Assembly: GCA_028023455.1 (NCBI GenBank)
Contig: JAQFVV010000180.1
Coordinates: forward strand, 494,001 to 558,000
Source of the DNA: Epiperipatus broadwayi
Lineage: Eukaryota; Onychophora; Udeonychophora; Euonychophora; Peripatidae
DNA length: 64,000 bases
Direction of reading: 5' to 3'
Below the pieces are notes generated by a model, which saw only the letters and a list, made by a program, of their open reading frames with translations, made no database searches and had not been told where the DNA came from. The translations under genes and the position numbers were made by a program. Positions 51,240 to 62,800 of this stretch are shown in pieces (the stretch's first letter is position 1; each line of letters opens with the position of its first letter).

Positions 51240-54200
51240 ATGCTTTTTAAATTATGATTGTTGATTATAGAATTGTTAGTAATGATCTTCAGCTTTATAC
51301 TGTATAGCATTTGAACTTTATTCTAAAGAGGTTAGAGATTATTTTATTTTATTTTTGGTGTTTACTATTCTGACTCATCTTTTTAATGAGGTACTGCTTA
51401 TGAAAGAGGAGAAGGTATCCATAAACTTAAACTGTGGGTCTCCGTTTTTGCAGATATTAAAATGTAGACTAACATAATTTTTAACTATAATCATCACCAT
51501 TATATTTATATTGAATTAAATATTTCTTTGGATTGTTATAATAAAGAATAGATATGAAGGGATAATATCCATGTAAATAATGATAACCTTTAATCTTTTT
51601 TGACATTCCGTGAATAATATTTTTAACTGAGATACTGTTCTTTCATTTTCTCACACTTACAAAAAATAGTTTTCTGGTTTTAAATTCATATAAGAACTTG
51701 GGTTTGAATTAAAAGATGATCCCTTTTTCTTCAAGCAGAAACTCCAACAAAAGAGCTATTATAGGTTAATGAGAAAGCTGGTATAGCATCAGAGATTGTG
51801 TATTAGTAGTAATTGATACTTTTTTTATAATATAAAGGTTTATGGTTATCTATTTACACACATATATATTATGATCTTTGGCTTAGCCAAAGAGAGCTGG
51901 TGTTTTGTTGTGGGTGTATTATTAACTAGAAAAAAAAAAATTCTTAGAAAATTTAGTAAATTAAACATATCTGTAACTGACCTTAGTTTATATAACTCTA
52001 ATTAACTAATAATCAAAATATTTCTGTCAAAAAATATATAATATCAGAATTTAATTCACAATTTTGATAAAATATTTAAACATAGTTTAAAGCCTATGTT
52101 AATCAATAAATCTAAATGTGGCTGATTTTGTTGAGGTTGAGATTAGTGATCTAACCTTAAAAGATTAAGTGTTAAATTAAAGTAACTAATATTGGTTAAA
52201 TTAAAGATTATGTTAAAATTTTAAGGAATAGCTGGTGTAAATTAAGAGAGTATTTAATCTAAAATCAGTTATAAAATTAAATAGTCAATTTATTAGATAA
52301 GATTATTAGGGTTGAAATAGAAAGTATATTAAATTAGTTCAAATTAGAAACAATCAAATATGTTTTTATTGCTGTTTAAAAGAAAGCTTTAAATTCAGTA
52401 ATTAGAAGAGAATAATTTTTAAATGTGGGTGTGAGCTTGCTTGCATGAGTAACTGTAAAATTTTATTTACTAAGAAAAGTCTTAATTTTTATGTATAATG
52501 CTTAGTACCATTTGATATCATTTTATTTAAAAATTTTTAATCAAGTTTAAAGAAATCTTTAAAAATATTTATTCATAAATTTTAATTAATTTAAGTCATT
52601 TATTTAATATTATTATTAGTTTCATTTTGTCATTTTTTATTTTTATTTAATCATATAGCTTAAAATTTTGGAAATTCCCAAAGTCACATGATCATCTGGT
52701 TATTTGTGAATAATTATATCAGGCCACAATTAAAACCCAATCAAACATCGACTCAATAGAGGAGCAAGTAAGAGGAAATATATTTTTTATCCATCAAAAA
52801 GATTGATAGCAGAAGGTTATATAAAGGCAAACACACACATATTTGGGGAATTGAAAGAAATTTGAATTATGAATGGAAGGAGTATTAATGTGAGAAGCTG
52901 ATAGTCAAAGTGTACTAAAAAGGTGTAAGGTACATCAAGTTGCAGACCGTCTTAAAGCTTGAAATCCTAAGAAGTATAAATTTTAATAATTTTTTTTTTT
53001 AAAGCTGAAATGTCGACCTAATTAATTTTTATCAGGCACTCAAATCTCATTCTGACATTGATCAACATATATGGATCCAATGATAAAGAATTTATTAGCT
53101 ATATGTTAATTGGTGATACATCTGGAATGAATTCCTTGCTTGCTAAGCTTGAAATATTACAGATATTATTTTTAAAATATCCTGATTTATTATCTAGAAC
53201 TGTTATTCAATATGAATCATTTAGATACCTAGTTTGGAAGAGCGAAAAAAAAAGACTTAAAACTTAGTGCTAGCTGTAATTTTGATCTTATGCTATAGCT
53301 TAATTAGAAATGATGACTCAAACTTTTAAATGTTTATTATCATGTATAACTAAAGAAATTCTTAAAGAACTAATTGATGATGAAAGAGAAACTGTTTTAT
53401 TGAATGATAAATTTATTAGAATAATGAATAATAAATGTATATTGACTGGAAAAATAAAAATTTAATGAATAAAGTAATTGGAACTTAGTCATGAATTAAT
53501 ATTCTAAAGTTGAAGGATTATCAATGAGACATTATATCTATGAAAGTATTAAAGACTAATTAACATTATTTTCTATACATGAGGGTATTTAAGAATTGCT
53601 GAATATATCTGAAGTTATAAACTTTTATTTTAACTGCTATGCAAAATAATTAAAGAAGTAATATTGAATATTAAGATTATTATTCACAAAAGTTTTTGAG
53701 TATTATTATGATAAATATGTGAGAACCCTGCAAAATTTAAGAGAAATATTGAAAACTAACTATGAATAGTGAGGGTTGAGAAAACTTCATGAATTAAAAT
53801 AATCATTACTAAGTGATAAATAAGATGATATGACACCTTAAAACCAATTGGATTAATGTAATGTGAAAGAATGTGAACTAATTTGTCCTGCATATGTTTA
53901 AAAACAGTTTGCGAAATAATGGCCATTCATTCATTTTCATGTGCTCATGTTTGTTATATGTGTGTGTGGAAACGCCATTGATGCAGTTGTTCTGATTGTA
54001 TTAACCATGTGCGGAGATCATCATGATGTATTGGATTACTTGATGTTGAACTATGAACTTTGCTGATTAAGAACTTGAGTATAATTTTTTTTTGTTTTAT
54101 TTCATTTTAATATTGATAGAAAAAAAATGATAACAATGATATATTAATTTGGTAAAACCTATGCTTAAATTAAGTTATATTTTATAATTTATTACAGTTA

Positions 54201-56996
54201 AATATGCCTCTATTAATATTATTATTATATGCAATCTAATATTGATGCTATTTAAAATATTAGTAATTTTATATTTATGAGTTATGGTTTAAAGCATTTC
54301 CGTAAAAGGTTCACATATTATTATTATTGAATTTAGCATTAACAGTACTATGCTATATTGATAATTTGGTATTAAGGTTTTAAAAATATTATATCCTGAG
54401 TTACGAGTGGTATATTTATAAAATGTTATATGTTTTGTAAGAATGATGCATATTTCTTGTTTTATTAATTATTTAAGGCTATTTATTTTATTCAATTATA
54501 TTTGACCATTATAGTTATTTATCAGTTTTATACATCAATATCGTATTATACTTAGCAAGAGTGTAAAACTAAGATCTCTCCAGAATAAGTAATATTTGCT
54601 ATATGACCATTGTGTATTTCAAGTTATGTGAAGTTATTCCTACTTCAGGATTGGAGGTCGAGCATAGCTCTCTCATTATTATTAATATTAAATAATTTAG
54701 CTAGTATTGGGAGATCGAAGGTCACTTTCTCCATAATTGTTATTTTCCTTGAGAGACATTTTCTTATATTTATAGTCGTAATAGTAATTGGTTCATTTCC
54801 ATGTTACATATATGTAAGAGACTAAATCCTAACATATTTTATTTCCCTCAGATAGTAGGAGCAGCCTCCGGATTCATGCCATCCCATGTGTATTGCTTTT
54901 GTAGTTTTCTTTTTCTCAGAAATATCTTCGTGTAAGGTGTTGTTAATTTAGTATGTTGGTCATTGATGAGTTTAGTATTTGAAGTTTGACCCCACTTCAG
55001 GAACACTTTTTAACTCCTAAGTATAGATTAATGTTTGATGTATAATGTATTTTGCTGAGCATTGCTTGCTATCATTAATAAAACAATAATTATTTATTCT
55101 AAATTTTAAATTATTCTTATTAGCCCAAATAAGTGGTATGCATCATGATCATCAGCATATGGAAGCAAGTCACCACTAGGATAATAAGATTAAATATTGT
55201 TTATTTTACTTATTGTTGGAACATATATAGCATTGAGTGTGTGTGGATGTATAAATGTGGCCTCTGAAATGATTTAAGGCTTTATTATAGCTTGAAAGTT
55301 AAAACCGTAAAGTTAATAAACGAGGTATAGTTAATAAACTGTGATAATAAAAACCATAACATCTAATAAATAATAATTAGTCAGTAAGATTTTATTATTA
55401 AAATTTTATGAAGTAAATAATTAGTGCATAAATTGTAAAGCTGGACTTATGAGCTAATAGCATTAGAAGGCATATGTTTATGTAGAAATATATAACTGTT
55501 TCCAAATTTATTGAAAATTTTATTAGGTTATATTACTTAAGATTTCACAGAACTATTATTTGTAATTTTAATGAAATAGGTATTTGATTTAAAAGATAAA
55601 TTTGTATAATAATTTGAACTATTCAAATAATATGTCCATGTAAGACTACCATACAATATAGAAATGTAATTCATTGATGTAAGGTTTTAATGTAAGGAAA
55701 GTTGAAATTATGTTCTCTCTAAACTATTGCAGAAACTTATTGTAAATATAATTTTTTTTTTAATTATGTTAAAAGATTTTTATGATATGTTATGTTATAT
55801 TCAATCTGTTCTTTGTTAACAAATGTTACTTCGTTATTTAAATTTGGTGTTGTGTCTTAATGTTCTTGGTACTCATTAAATCTAAGAATCTAAATATTAT
55901 ATAATTTTATGATGCAAATGCTTTCAATGTTTTTACAAGGACAGACATGTAATTAAATGTTTAACTATTGAACTAATAGTTATTGGCAAAATTGAAAATT
56001 GCAGTTCAAATAAAAATCAATAATTTGCTTATTGATTATTATAATTAAGACTGCAAATGTATTGAAAGAAAATTGCTTTAAGATTAATTATTTCCATTTT
56101 AATAAATTTATTTGTTGTTGATGAATATCTTGAGTGGACATAAAATTTCTTTCCCACTCGGAGTATTCGAATGTTTTCCTAGTCGATAATATTATTCAAA
56201 ATTTAGAGTTAATATGATATTTTTGTCTTAATTAACTACTTATTAATTTATTAAATTATTATTGTTATTATTCTTTAATAAGAAGTAAAGATTAGCTCAT
56301 AAATTAAATGTATGTCTACTCAGGTTATCGCTGGGATTTCATTCATTTATTGAGAATGAATTAATAAAAGAGCTACTGAAAAGTTTATATTTATTATATG
56401 AACCCTGAGATCATAATATTACAATTTTATAATAAGAAATATATTTATTACTGAAGAAATATAATGTGGGATAATAAACTGATAAGATTTATAAAACTGT
56501 AAATGTAGATCTGATCATGGCAATATGATGGAGAAGTAGTTAAAGATATAAGGGTATTGAAGAAAGAAAAAAATTTCTAAATTAGAAAGAAATCAATTAT
56601 ACTCTTGCTACTAGTGATTTATGTAGGGAATACTGAGATCATTAAAATGTTGCAAGAGTGAGTTGAGATTTCTCCTCCTCTTAATTTTTTGTTAAGAATA
56701 TTTTATAATGTTTATTATTGATGTAATTTTCAGTGTTCTCAGCATGGATTAATGCAGAAACCTAAGCTTTAGTTATAGCCAGTAGTGGTTTCAAATCTCA
56801 GTTGATTGTGCTTCCTCGTTTCTCTATTTTTATAGGGTACAATACATATTTTTATATATATGATTGATTCTTATACTCAGGCAGTTTAGAATAATTGCAT
56901 GTTTAATTGTTTATAATAATTTAAAATACAATAATTTTAAATATTTTATTTTATTATTGTCACTTATTATTTAATGCTTTATTCATATATTTTTAG
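51240..56996. other. Intron 6, distal part: no gene supported
   Basis: AT-rich. A broken + strand frame at about 53050-53460 (53058-53267, then frames continuing after stops) has protein-like composition but no recognised family. It may be an eroded element. Confidence 0.4.
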
Positions 56997-57182
56997 ATAA
57001 TTAAGTCTGTGGTAATGCCTGCAATCCTAGGAGCAAAAGATTATGTAGCTAATATCCGTGATATTGTCTTACAGGAATACCCACACATCTCAGACATGAA
57101 AATTCAATCTATAGCTAAATATTTGAGTAAGAAAAGTACTTTGTGTATTAAGCAAGAATTTCCAGACTTTTTCAAAATTCAG
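56997..57182 (+). CDS. POLRMT: POLRMT-like exon 7: divergent motif B lacking the Y-helix Tyr
   Basis: 62 codons in phase 0, against 63 in the matching human segment. Motif B reads IIKSVVMPAILGAKDY, against human VVKQTVMTVVYGVTRY and T7 VTKRSVMTLAYGSKEF. The catalytic Lys (T7 Lys631), Met635 and Gly640 are present. Tyr639, which selects ribo- over deoxynucleotides and positions the substrate, is Leu, and Thr636 is Pro. The remainder (YVANIRDIVLQEYPHISDMK and onward, ending FPDFFKIQ) keeps the spacing of the human sequence, including the final IQ, but little residue identity. The acceptor is atttttag and the donor gtaagc. Confidence 0.88.
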
Positions 57183-57854
57183 GTAAGCAGCTACAGGGAA
57201 TAATGTTTGAGTGTGTTTGTATATAATTTTAATCATTCTACTATTAAAGATAACACACTCTAAAAGATGATTTCATTCAATACTTTCTTTTTTTCTTTTC
57301 TTATTTTTTGAATGTTTTAGATTTTATTTTTTGAAATATATATGTATGATAATATTTAAGAAATGAAGTTATTAAGCAATTCAAATCTTTTACATATTAC
57401 ATATTTTTACTAGATACTATTTAATTGAAGTTAGAATATAAGAATATATTATATAAACTATCATATAGAAGCTGTACAAAGAATATTTAATTGTTATAAA
57501 TGATGTGAAAATGTGTTTTAACAAAACAAGAAAATGTTGATCTTATGATTTTCTGAATTGTGATGTTACTAATAGACTATAATTATTGCTTTAATATAGT
57601 TCAGATCACTTGCATCTGTAATAGAATTGGTATGCTGAGGTATGTTCTCCTTTTTTAAATGTGTGTGAACTAATATTAAAAGTAATTTCCCTTAGAAGCA
57701 GTAAAAAAAAAAAAATGTCAGTGAAATTGTAAAATAAAATTCTAAATACTAATGATTTGTAGAAAAATATGATAGATATTCTTAAAATTTCAGATGATAT
57801 GCATGTATATAATAAAAAGACCATGACCATGATTAAACAAAAAAAAGTTAAAGT

Positions 57855-58990
57855 AGCAGCAAACTCCATACAGTAGTGTCTCCCAGTGCAAGCCTTAGTA
57901 ATTAATGGATGTAAGAAGGCTTGTGCATAAATTCCTTATGTAATGATTACTCATCCCATATCTCCAGACTAGTTTCTAGCTTGGGGCTTTATAAAGTCTT
58001 GAATCTGAAAGCATTGCACCTAGATCTTAGGTTATAATGCAACCCTCCAATGGCTATCTTTTAACTATAGTATTAACTATAAATATATTAGCCCAAGATG
58101 TAAACACAATAATGTTTTCAATGTAAGCTAATTCAATTGTATAGTTATATAGATCTGAACTTAGTTCAGTACCTATATATTTTGGCTTCATTGGTTTTTT
58201 AGAAACCAGTCACTATCATTCTATGAGCAGGATTGGTAAAAATCACTGAAACATCACATGATCACCATTTCCTATGCTTACACAAACTGTTAAAATTATA
58301 GCAAACAATCAGTACCACTCAGTGCAAGTCTTAATAATCAATGGATGCAAGAAGGTTTGTCCATAAAATTGCTATGTAAATGCTTACTCATCAAATATCA
58401 CCAGACTAGTTTCTAATATCCATTGATTTCTAAATTTTGTACTCGATAGCACTATAATATGGAGAATTTTTTATTGTTTTAACAGCTTGTGTAAGCATAG
58501 GAAATGGTGATTATGTGATGTTTTAGTCATTTTATTCCAATTCTACCCATAGGGATGATGGTGGCTGTGGTTTTTAAAAAAGCCAAGACATCAAAATGTA
58601 TAGATACTGAACTGTGTTCAGATCTATATGATTATATATACTAGTGAATTAGCTTGGATTGAAAATATTATTGTGTTTTCCTCTTAGGCTCATAGTTTTA
58701 TAGTTTAATTAAATAGATAAAAGATAACTTCTGGAGGGTTGCATTAAATTGTAAGACCTAGGTGCAGTGCTCTCAGATCCAAGGCTGTTCACTGATGAAA
58801 GCCACAAGCTAGAAATTAGACTGAGGATATTGGATGAGTAGGCATTAGATAGGAATTGTATGCACAAACCTTCTTGCATCCATTGATTACAATGGCTTGC
58901 ATTGGCTGGCTCTACTATATGAAGACTGCTTCTGTGTTAACAGCTTGTGTAAGCATAGGGAATGAAGATCATGTGATGTTTTAATAGTTT
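57855..58990. repeat. Foldback repeat family F, cluster 3 (intron 7)
   Basis: Two - units (about 57860-58060, and a shortened one at 58290-58430) precede a + unit (about 58725-58930). Flanking sequences include cagcttgtgtaagcatagg and atcatgtgatgttttaatag at the right end and their inverse near 58255. It sits between exon 7 and exon 8, so exon 7 is bracketed by family F arms in introns 6 and 7. Confidence 0.75.
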
Positions 58991-59624
58991 TAAAAAAAAG
59001 ATATTTGATATATCCAATGCCTTATTACTAAAAAATGAAGCTGTTTGTTTAAACAGCAATTCAATAAAATGTAAAAATAAAATTACAGTGGGAAGTAAAA
59101 TTAGAAATGGTAAAAAAAAAAAATAATCCTTTTTTTTTTAAAGATAATCATTTTAAATACAAGTTATAATTTTTTTGCTAGAGTTCAAAAAGATAAAGAA
59201 AAATACTTAGATAAGATATGCAGAGCAAATTTTTTATCTATTTAAAATTACGATTATAAGAGGTAAAATATGTGTAAATGAAGATAAGTTTTATATTATG
59301 ACAACTCTTAAATCAATTGAGAATTGTTTGTTCAAAATCAATCTATCAATGTCATGAATGAATTAAAATCTCTTATCAAATTCATTATAACTAGTTGCTA
59401 TATATAATTAAGATTTTTTATAAATAAAAAAAAGTTATCTGGTCATATGAGTATATATCTTTTATAATTAGACAGATAAATGACTTAAAATTTGGTTACA
59501 GCAATTTTAAACCATTTTCCTTGCAAATCTCATTTTCATTTTCTGTTGTCATATCTATGTTGAATTTGTATTTTTTATGTCATTAGTTTTAGAGACAAAC
59601 TAAATGTATTATTTCTTCTTTTAG

Positions 59625-59756
59625 AATTGGTTGAGAAAATGTGCCAGTGTTGTTTCATTCCAGCGGAATATTCCTCTTGAATGGGAGACTCCACTAGGTC
59701 TTCGGATCCACCAGCCTTACTTCATAGCTTGTGTGGATATGAGGAAGATTTGTCAG
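59625..59756 (+). CDS. POLRMT: POLRMT-like exon 8: NWL...LEWETPLG segment
   Basis: 44 codons in phase 0. The start NWLRKCASVVSFQRN aligns with human HWLTESARLISHMGS and T7 NWLKSAAKLLAAEV. LEWETPLGLRIHQPY aligns with human VEWVTPLGVPVIQPY and T7 VHWVTPDGFPVWQEY. The conserved Trp, TP.G and Q-P-Y residues are all present. The exon ends FIACVDMRKICQ, then donor gtgaga. The expected continuation is the PNFIHS-DSSH helix and motif C (His-Asp-Cys/Ser-x-Trp). Neither could be found by eye in the remaining 4.2 kb, so they are either beyond the window or lost. Confidence 0.92.
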
Positions 59757-59932
59757 GTGAGAGGAAAAGTGATTTTTTCTCTTTTGCTTTATTTACTATT
59801 ATTCATAAAATTGTTAAGAACAAAACAGATGTTATTTAACTTCATAGAAATCTCTGGGGTTTTTTTTTTTTTTTTGCCCAAGCTGTTTGTCATGCAATTT
59901 CCATAATGATATCATTTTTCATGTTTTTTTAG

Positions 59933-60058
59933 ATGGATAATTATGACTCAGATTTTGGGTGCTGTATTTGTACCTACATCACTTACACCAAGAGATCTGA
60001 ATTAAAAACGTTTGTTTATTATCAATCTACTTTACCAATGTGTCAAAATACTTATTAG
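59933..60058 (+). CDS. Candidate POLRMT-like exon 9, possibly terminal (stop TAG at 60056-60058)
   Basis: After a 176-bp intron with a long T tract and acceptor ttttttttag, a phase-0 reading frame encodes 41 residues and then TAG. A segment reading FGCCICTYITYTKRSELK aligns plausibly with human IGGGIQSITYTHNGDISRK, which directly follows the preceding exon in POLRMT. Downstream the frame (FVYYQSTLPMCQNTY) shows no match to the expected KQKNGFPPNFIHS sequence. Two readings are possible. The protein may terminate here without motif C, or the exon may end earlier at a weak gtttgt donor near 60010 and continue beyond the window. No clear polyadenylation signal was seen just downstream. The alignment is short and made by eye. 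Confidence 0.42.
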   Translation: MDNYDSDFGCCICTYITYTKRSELKTFVYYQSTLPMCQNTY

Positions 60059-60249
60059 CTATTATTGAGTCATCTACTCACTAGTAAGCTGCTCTATCAT
60101 CATCATCCAACTGCTCATTAACCAAACTAACTCGCTCTATAACTGAGCCAACTACTGCTGAGTTTATAGCTTACAACCAAATTATTTTGCCATTGTGATA
60201 ATTAATCATAAAAAAAGTTATTCTGCCAAAAAGAAACAACTATATATAT

Positions 60250-60935
60250 ATATATTGTCATCATTATCATTAACCATTATCAATCCACTGCAGGATGAAG
60301 GTCTCTCCAAGTTCAATCCATCTTCTCCAATCTTTAGCTTCTTTTCCCCATATCACCCCTGCACACTTTCTTATTTCATCCATCCATCTCACATGTGGTC
60401 TCTTTCTAGGTCTTTTACAATCTCTTGGAATCCAGTTTAAGATTTCAGTTGTCCATCTATTATCATCTCTTCTAGAAATATGTTCAGCCCAACTCCACTT
60501 CAGTCTTTTAATTTTTTCAATGAGTTCAGTAACACCTGTTTGTTCTCTTACCCATATATTGCGTTTTCAATCTCCTCTTGTTACTCCCAACATGCATCTC
60601 TTCATACTTCTTTGAGTGGGCCGAAGTCTCTGTATTGCTCTTCTATTAAGTGTCCAAATCTCAGATCCATAAGTAAGTACTGGTAAAACACATTTATTAA
60701 AAACCTTTCTCTTCAAACACATAGGCATATTTCCTTTTAGTATCAAGTTATTTCTACCAAAAGCACTCCAACCAAGTTTAACTCTATGATTAATTTCATC
60801 CATTATGTTTCCATCTGTATTAATAATCTGACCAAGGTATTTGTAACTGTTAACTTCTTCTAACTCATCATAATCAATCTTTATTTTCATATTTTGAGAA
60901 AATCCATTAAACATTGCTTTAGTTATATATTGTAC
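60250..60935 (-). mobile_element. 5'-truncated RTE-like LINE, 3' end with reverse transcriptase C-terminus
   Basis: The - strand encodes MFNGFSQNMKIKIDYDELEE, then VNSYKYLGQIINTDGN, ILKGNMPMCLKRKVFNKCVL and PVLTYGSEIWTLNRRAIQRL, typical of RTE/BovB-type elements (VxSYxYLGQxxxxDG...VLPVLTYGxExWTL). After one in-frame stop at 60567-60569 the same frame continues (KRNIWVRE, KIKRLKWSWAEHISRRDDNR, KRPHVRWMDEIRK) to a stop near 60275. It ends in an (AT)n tract at about 60241-60256, the short tandem-repeat tail expected of this clade. Upstream sequence after 60935 is unrelated, so it is 5' truncated. Confidence 0.9.
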
Positions 60936-62075
60936 CGCTATTTAAACGAGTGTCACATATTTCTTGATTTTTTTAAGAAAAATTAAATGATAAGTCGTTT
61001 AAAGATTATTTTTTTTAAACAAAAATTAAGAAAAAAACAAAAGTACTGCGGAATTAGTTATTAAGAAATAATTTATAAAAGTTAAAGACTTTTGATAAAA
61101 AAAAAATACAGTTAACCTGGGGGGAAATTGAACGCAGCGTCATTCATAAGTTTACGAATTAAAGAGTAATTAAAGGAGGGGGGGGGAGAAATTTAACTAA
61201 ATAAAAAAAGATTTAAAAACGGTATCTCCCTCTTTCCATTTATTTAAAAGAAAATAGAAGTGCGTGTGTTGATTTTAAAGATACATTTAAATGTGTATAG
61301 ATATGCGTATAAAAGAAAGTTTGAATTTTTAAAAAAAAAGTATAATAAAGAAAATAAATTTTGTAACATAAAGTCAAGTTAAATTCAAAGATAGCTACAA
61401 ATAAACAATTGGAATAATTAATCGGCAATGGCTACAAATAAATAATGGGAATAATTAAAAAGTTAGATCTGATCCTAAGAAAATTAATTTAATAAGAAAT
61501 GTGAACAGATAAAGGAAATTTAATTAATAAATTTAATCAAAAAGAATGTTAATCAAGCTGAACAATAAAAGTAATAGCATATAAATAGGCCCAGAAAAAA
61601 AGGTCAGTATGAGATCAGATAATTTTTCAGCAGTATTATTTTAGTGAGTACAAATAAATTTTATTTTGAGAACGCCAAACAAAAATATGCGTTGCTAATA
61701 AGAAGAAGTATGCCGCTGTACTCCACTCTCTGACCACCCTAACATATCTGAAAGTCTCCAATTAGCCGCCATGAATATCTAACAACTTAAGTCATTTAGA
61801 TATTTATCTGCCAGACTGAAATGCAGCAAGGAACCACATTCGTCAGCAATTCAAATTCCAACTGGTTGGTACAACACGCATCACACAGGAGAAAGGAGCA
61901 GCCGCTTATCCAGGATCACGTATCTGAAAACCTATAGTTAATATTAATTATTCTTTATTCCCTTTGTGTCGTTAGTATATTGTAGCCATTGCAATCTTTG
62001 AAGCCTCCAGAGTCAGTGTAATAAATGAACTCTATAACTAGCATTAAAATAACTATTTATGTGCAGTTAGTGTAA
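60936..62075. other. Downstream sequence: no gene recognised
   Basis: AT-rich with a G-rich run (gggagggggggg-type) near 61177 and a less AT-rich patch at 61690-61920. No exon for motif C of the polymerase was found here. Confidence 0.4.
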
Positions 62076-62800
62076 GCAGCAAACATTCCCAGAACTTTTC
62101 CGAGTCATACAAACAATCAAATCATATGATAAATTATGTGTGCATGATATATGTTTTAATGCTTATATTTATTTATGCTTTATGTTTATGGATAATATAT
62201 GTACATTATAAATGATGTTATGTATTATTTTATTCAGAGAAGAAATGATGAATGAATTCATAAATTAGTTCTCAGTTAATTTTAAATATTTAAAATAAAT
62301 TATTTTGGAAATTAATATTTGTCGGTCAATTCTTTTACTGATGTCACTAATTAAAGCAGTTTATTGAATTACTTTTTTGATTGAGTTGGTCTTGGGATAT
62401 TTCGTGCGCTGGATTATGGGCCTACCTTCCAGACATGTTAGCAGCAAACATCCCAGAACTTTTCCGAATCATATAAACAAACAGCTCATATGATAAATTA
62501 TGTGTGCATGATATATGTTTTAATGCTTATATTTATTTATGCTTTATGTTTATGGATAATATATGTGCATTATAAATGATGTTATGTATTATTTTATTCA
62601 GAGAAGAAATGATGAATGAATTCATAAATTAGTTCTCAGTTAATTTTAAATATTTAAAATAAATTATTTTGAAATTAGTATTTGTTGGTTGATTCTTTTA
62701 CTGATATTAATTAAAGCAGTTTATTGAATTACTTTTTCGATTGAGCTGGTCATGGGATATTTTGTGCACTGGATTATGAGCCTACCATCCAGACATGTTA
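62076..62800 (+). repeat. Tandem duplication, about 365 bp x 2
   Basis: 62076-62440 and 62441-62800 are adjacent copies, each running from gcagcaaacat(t)cccagaac to ccagacatgtta, with only scattered substitutions and a few small indels. Confidence 0.92.

Larger units (their letters stand above)
3167..59756 (+). other. POLRMT: Gene model: spliced mitochondrial RNA polymerase-like gene (polymerase domain; partial at both ends)
   Basis: Eight exons join in frame (82+112+79+123+123+78+186+132 nt = 915 nt, 305 codons) with no stop or frameshift. Donors are gtaatt, gtaagt, gtaaga, gtaagt, gtaagc, gtaagt, gtaagc and gtgaga; every acceptor is AG, most after a pyrimidine tract. Only the junction between exons 1 and 2 and that between exons 2 and 3 split codons. 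Introns are about 6.2 kb, 79 bp, 7.7 kb, 13.6 kb, 9.6 kb, 16.0 kb and 2.4 kb. The product aligns collinearly with the palm and fingers of human POLRMT and T7 RNA polymerase, from the DxxGR motif to the WxTPxG segment. Family members transcribe mitochondrial DNA in the matrix and make replication primers. The N-terminal half, thumb and motif C are not in view. Motifs A and B are divergent, so orthology to the housekeeping enzyme is uncertain and a paralogue is more likely. Confidence 0.9.

Noticed and set aside
53058-53470. Broken + strand frames with protein-like composition
   Set aside because: Stops interrupt the frame and no family was recognised. It could be an eroded transposable element, but there is no motif to support a call.
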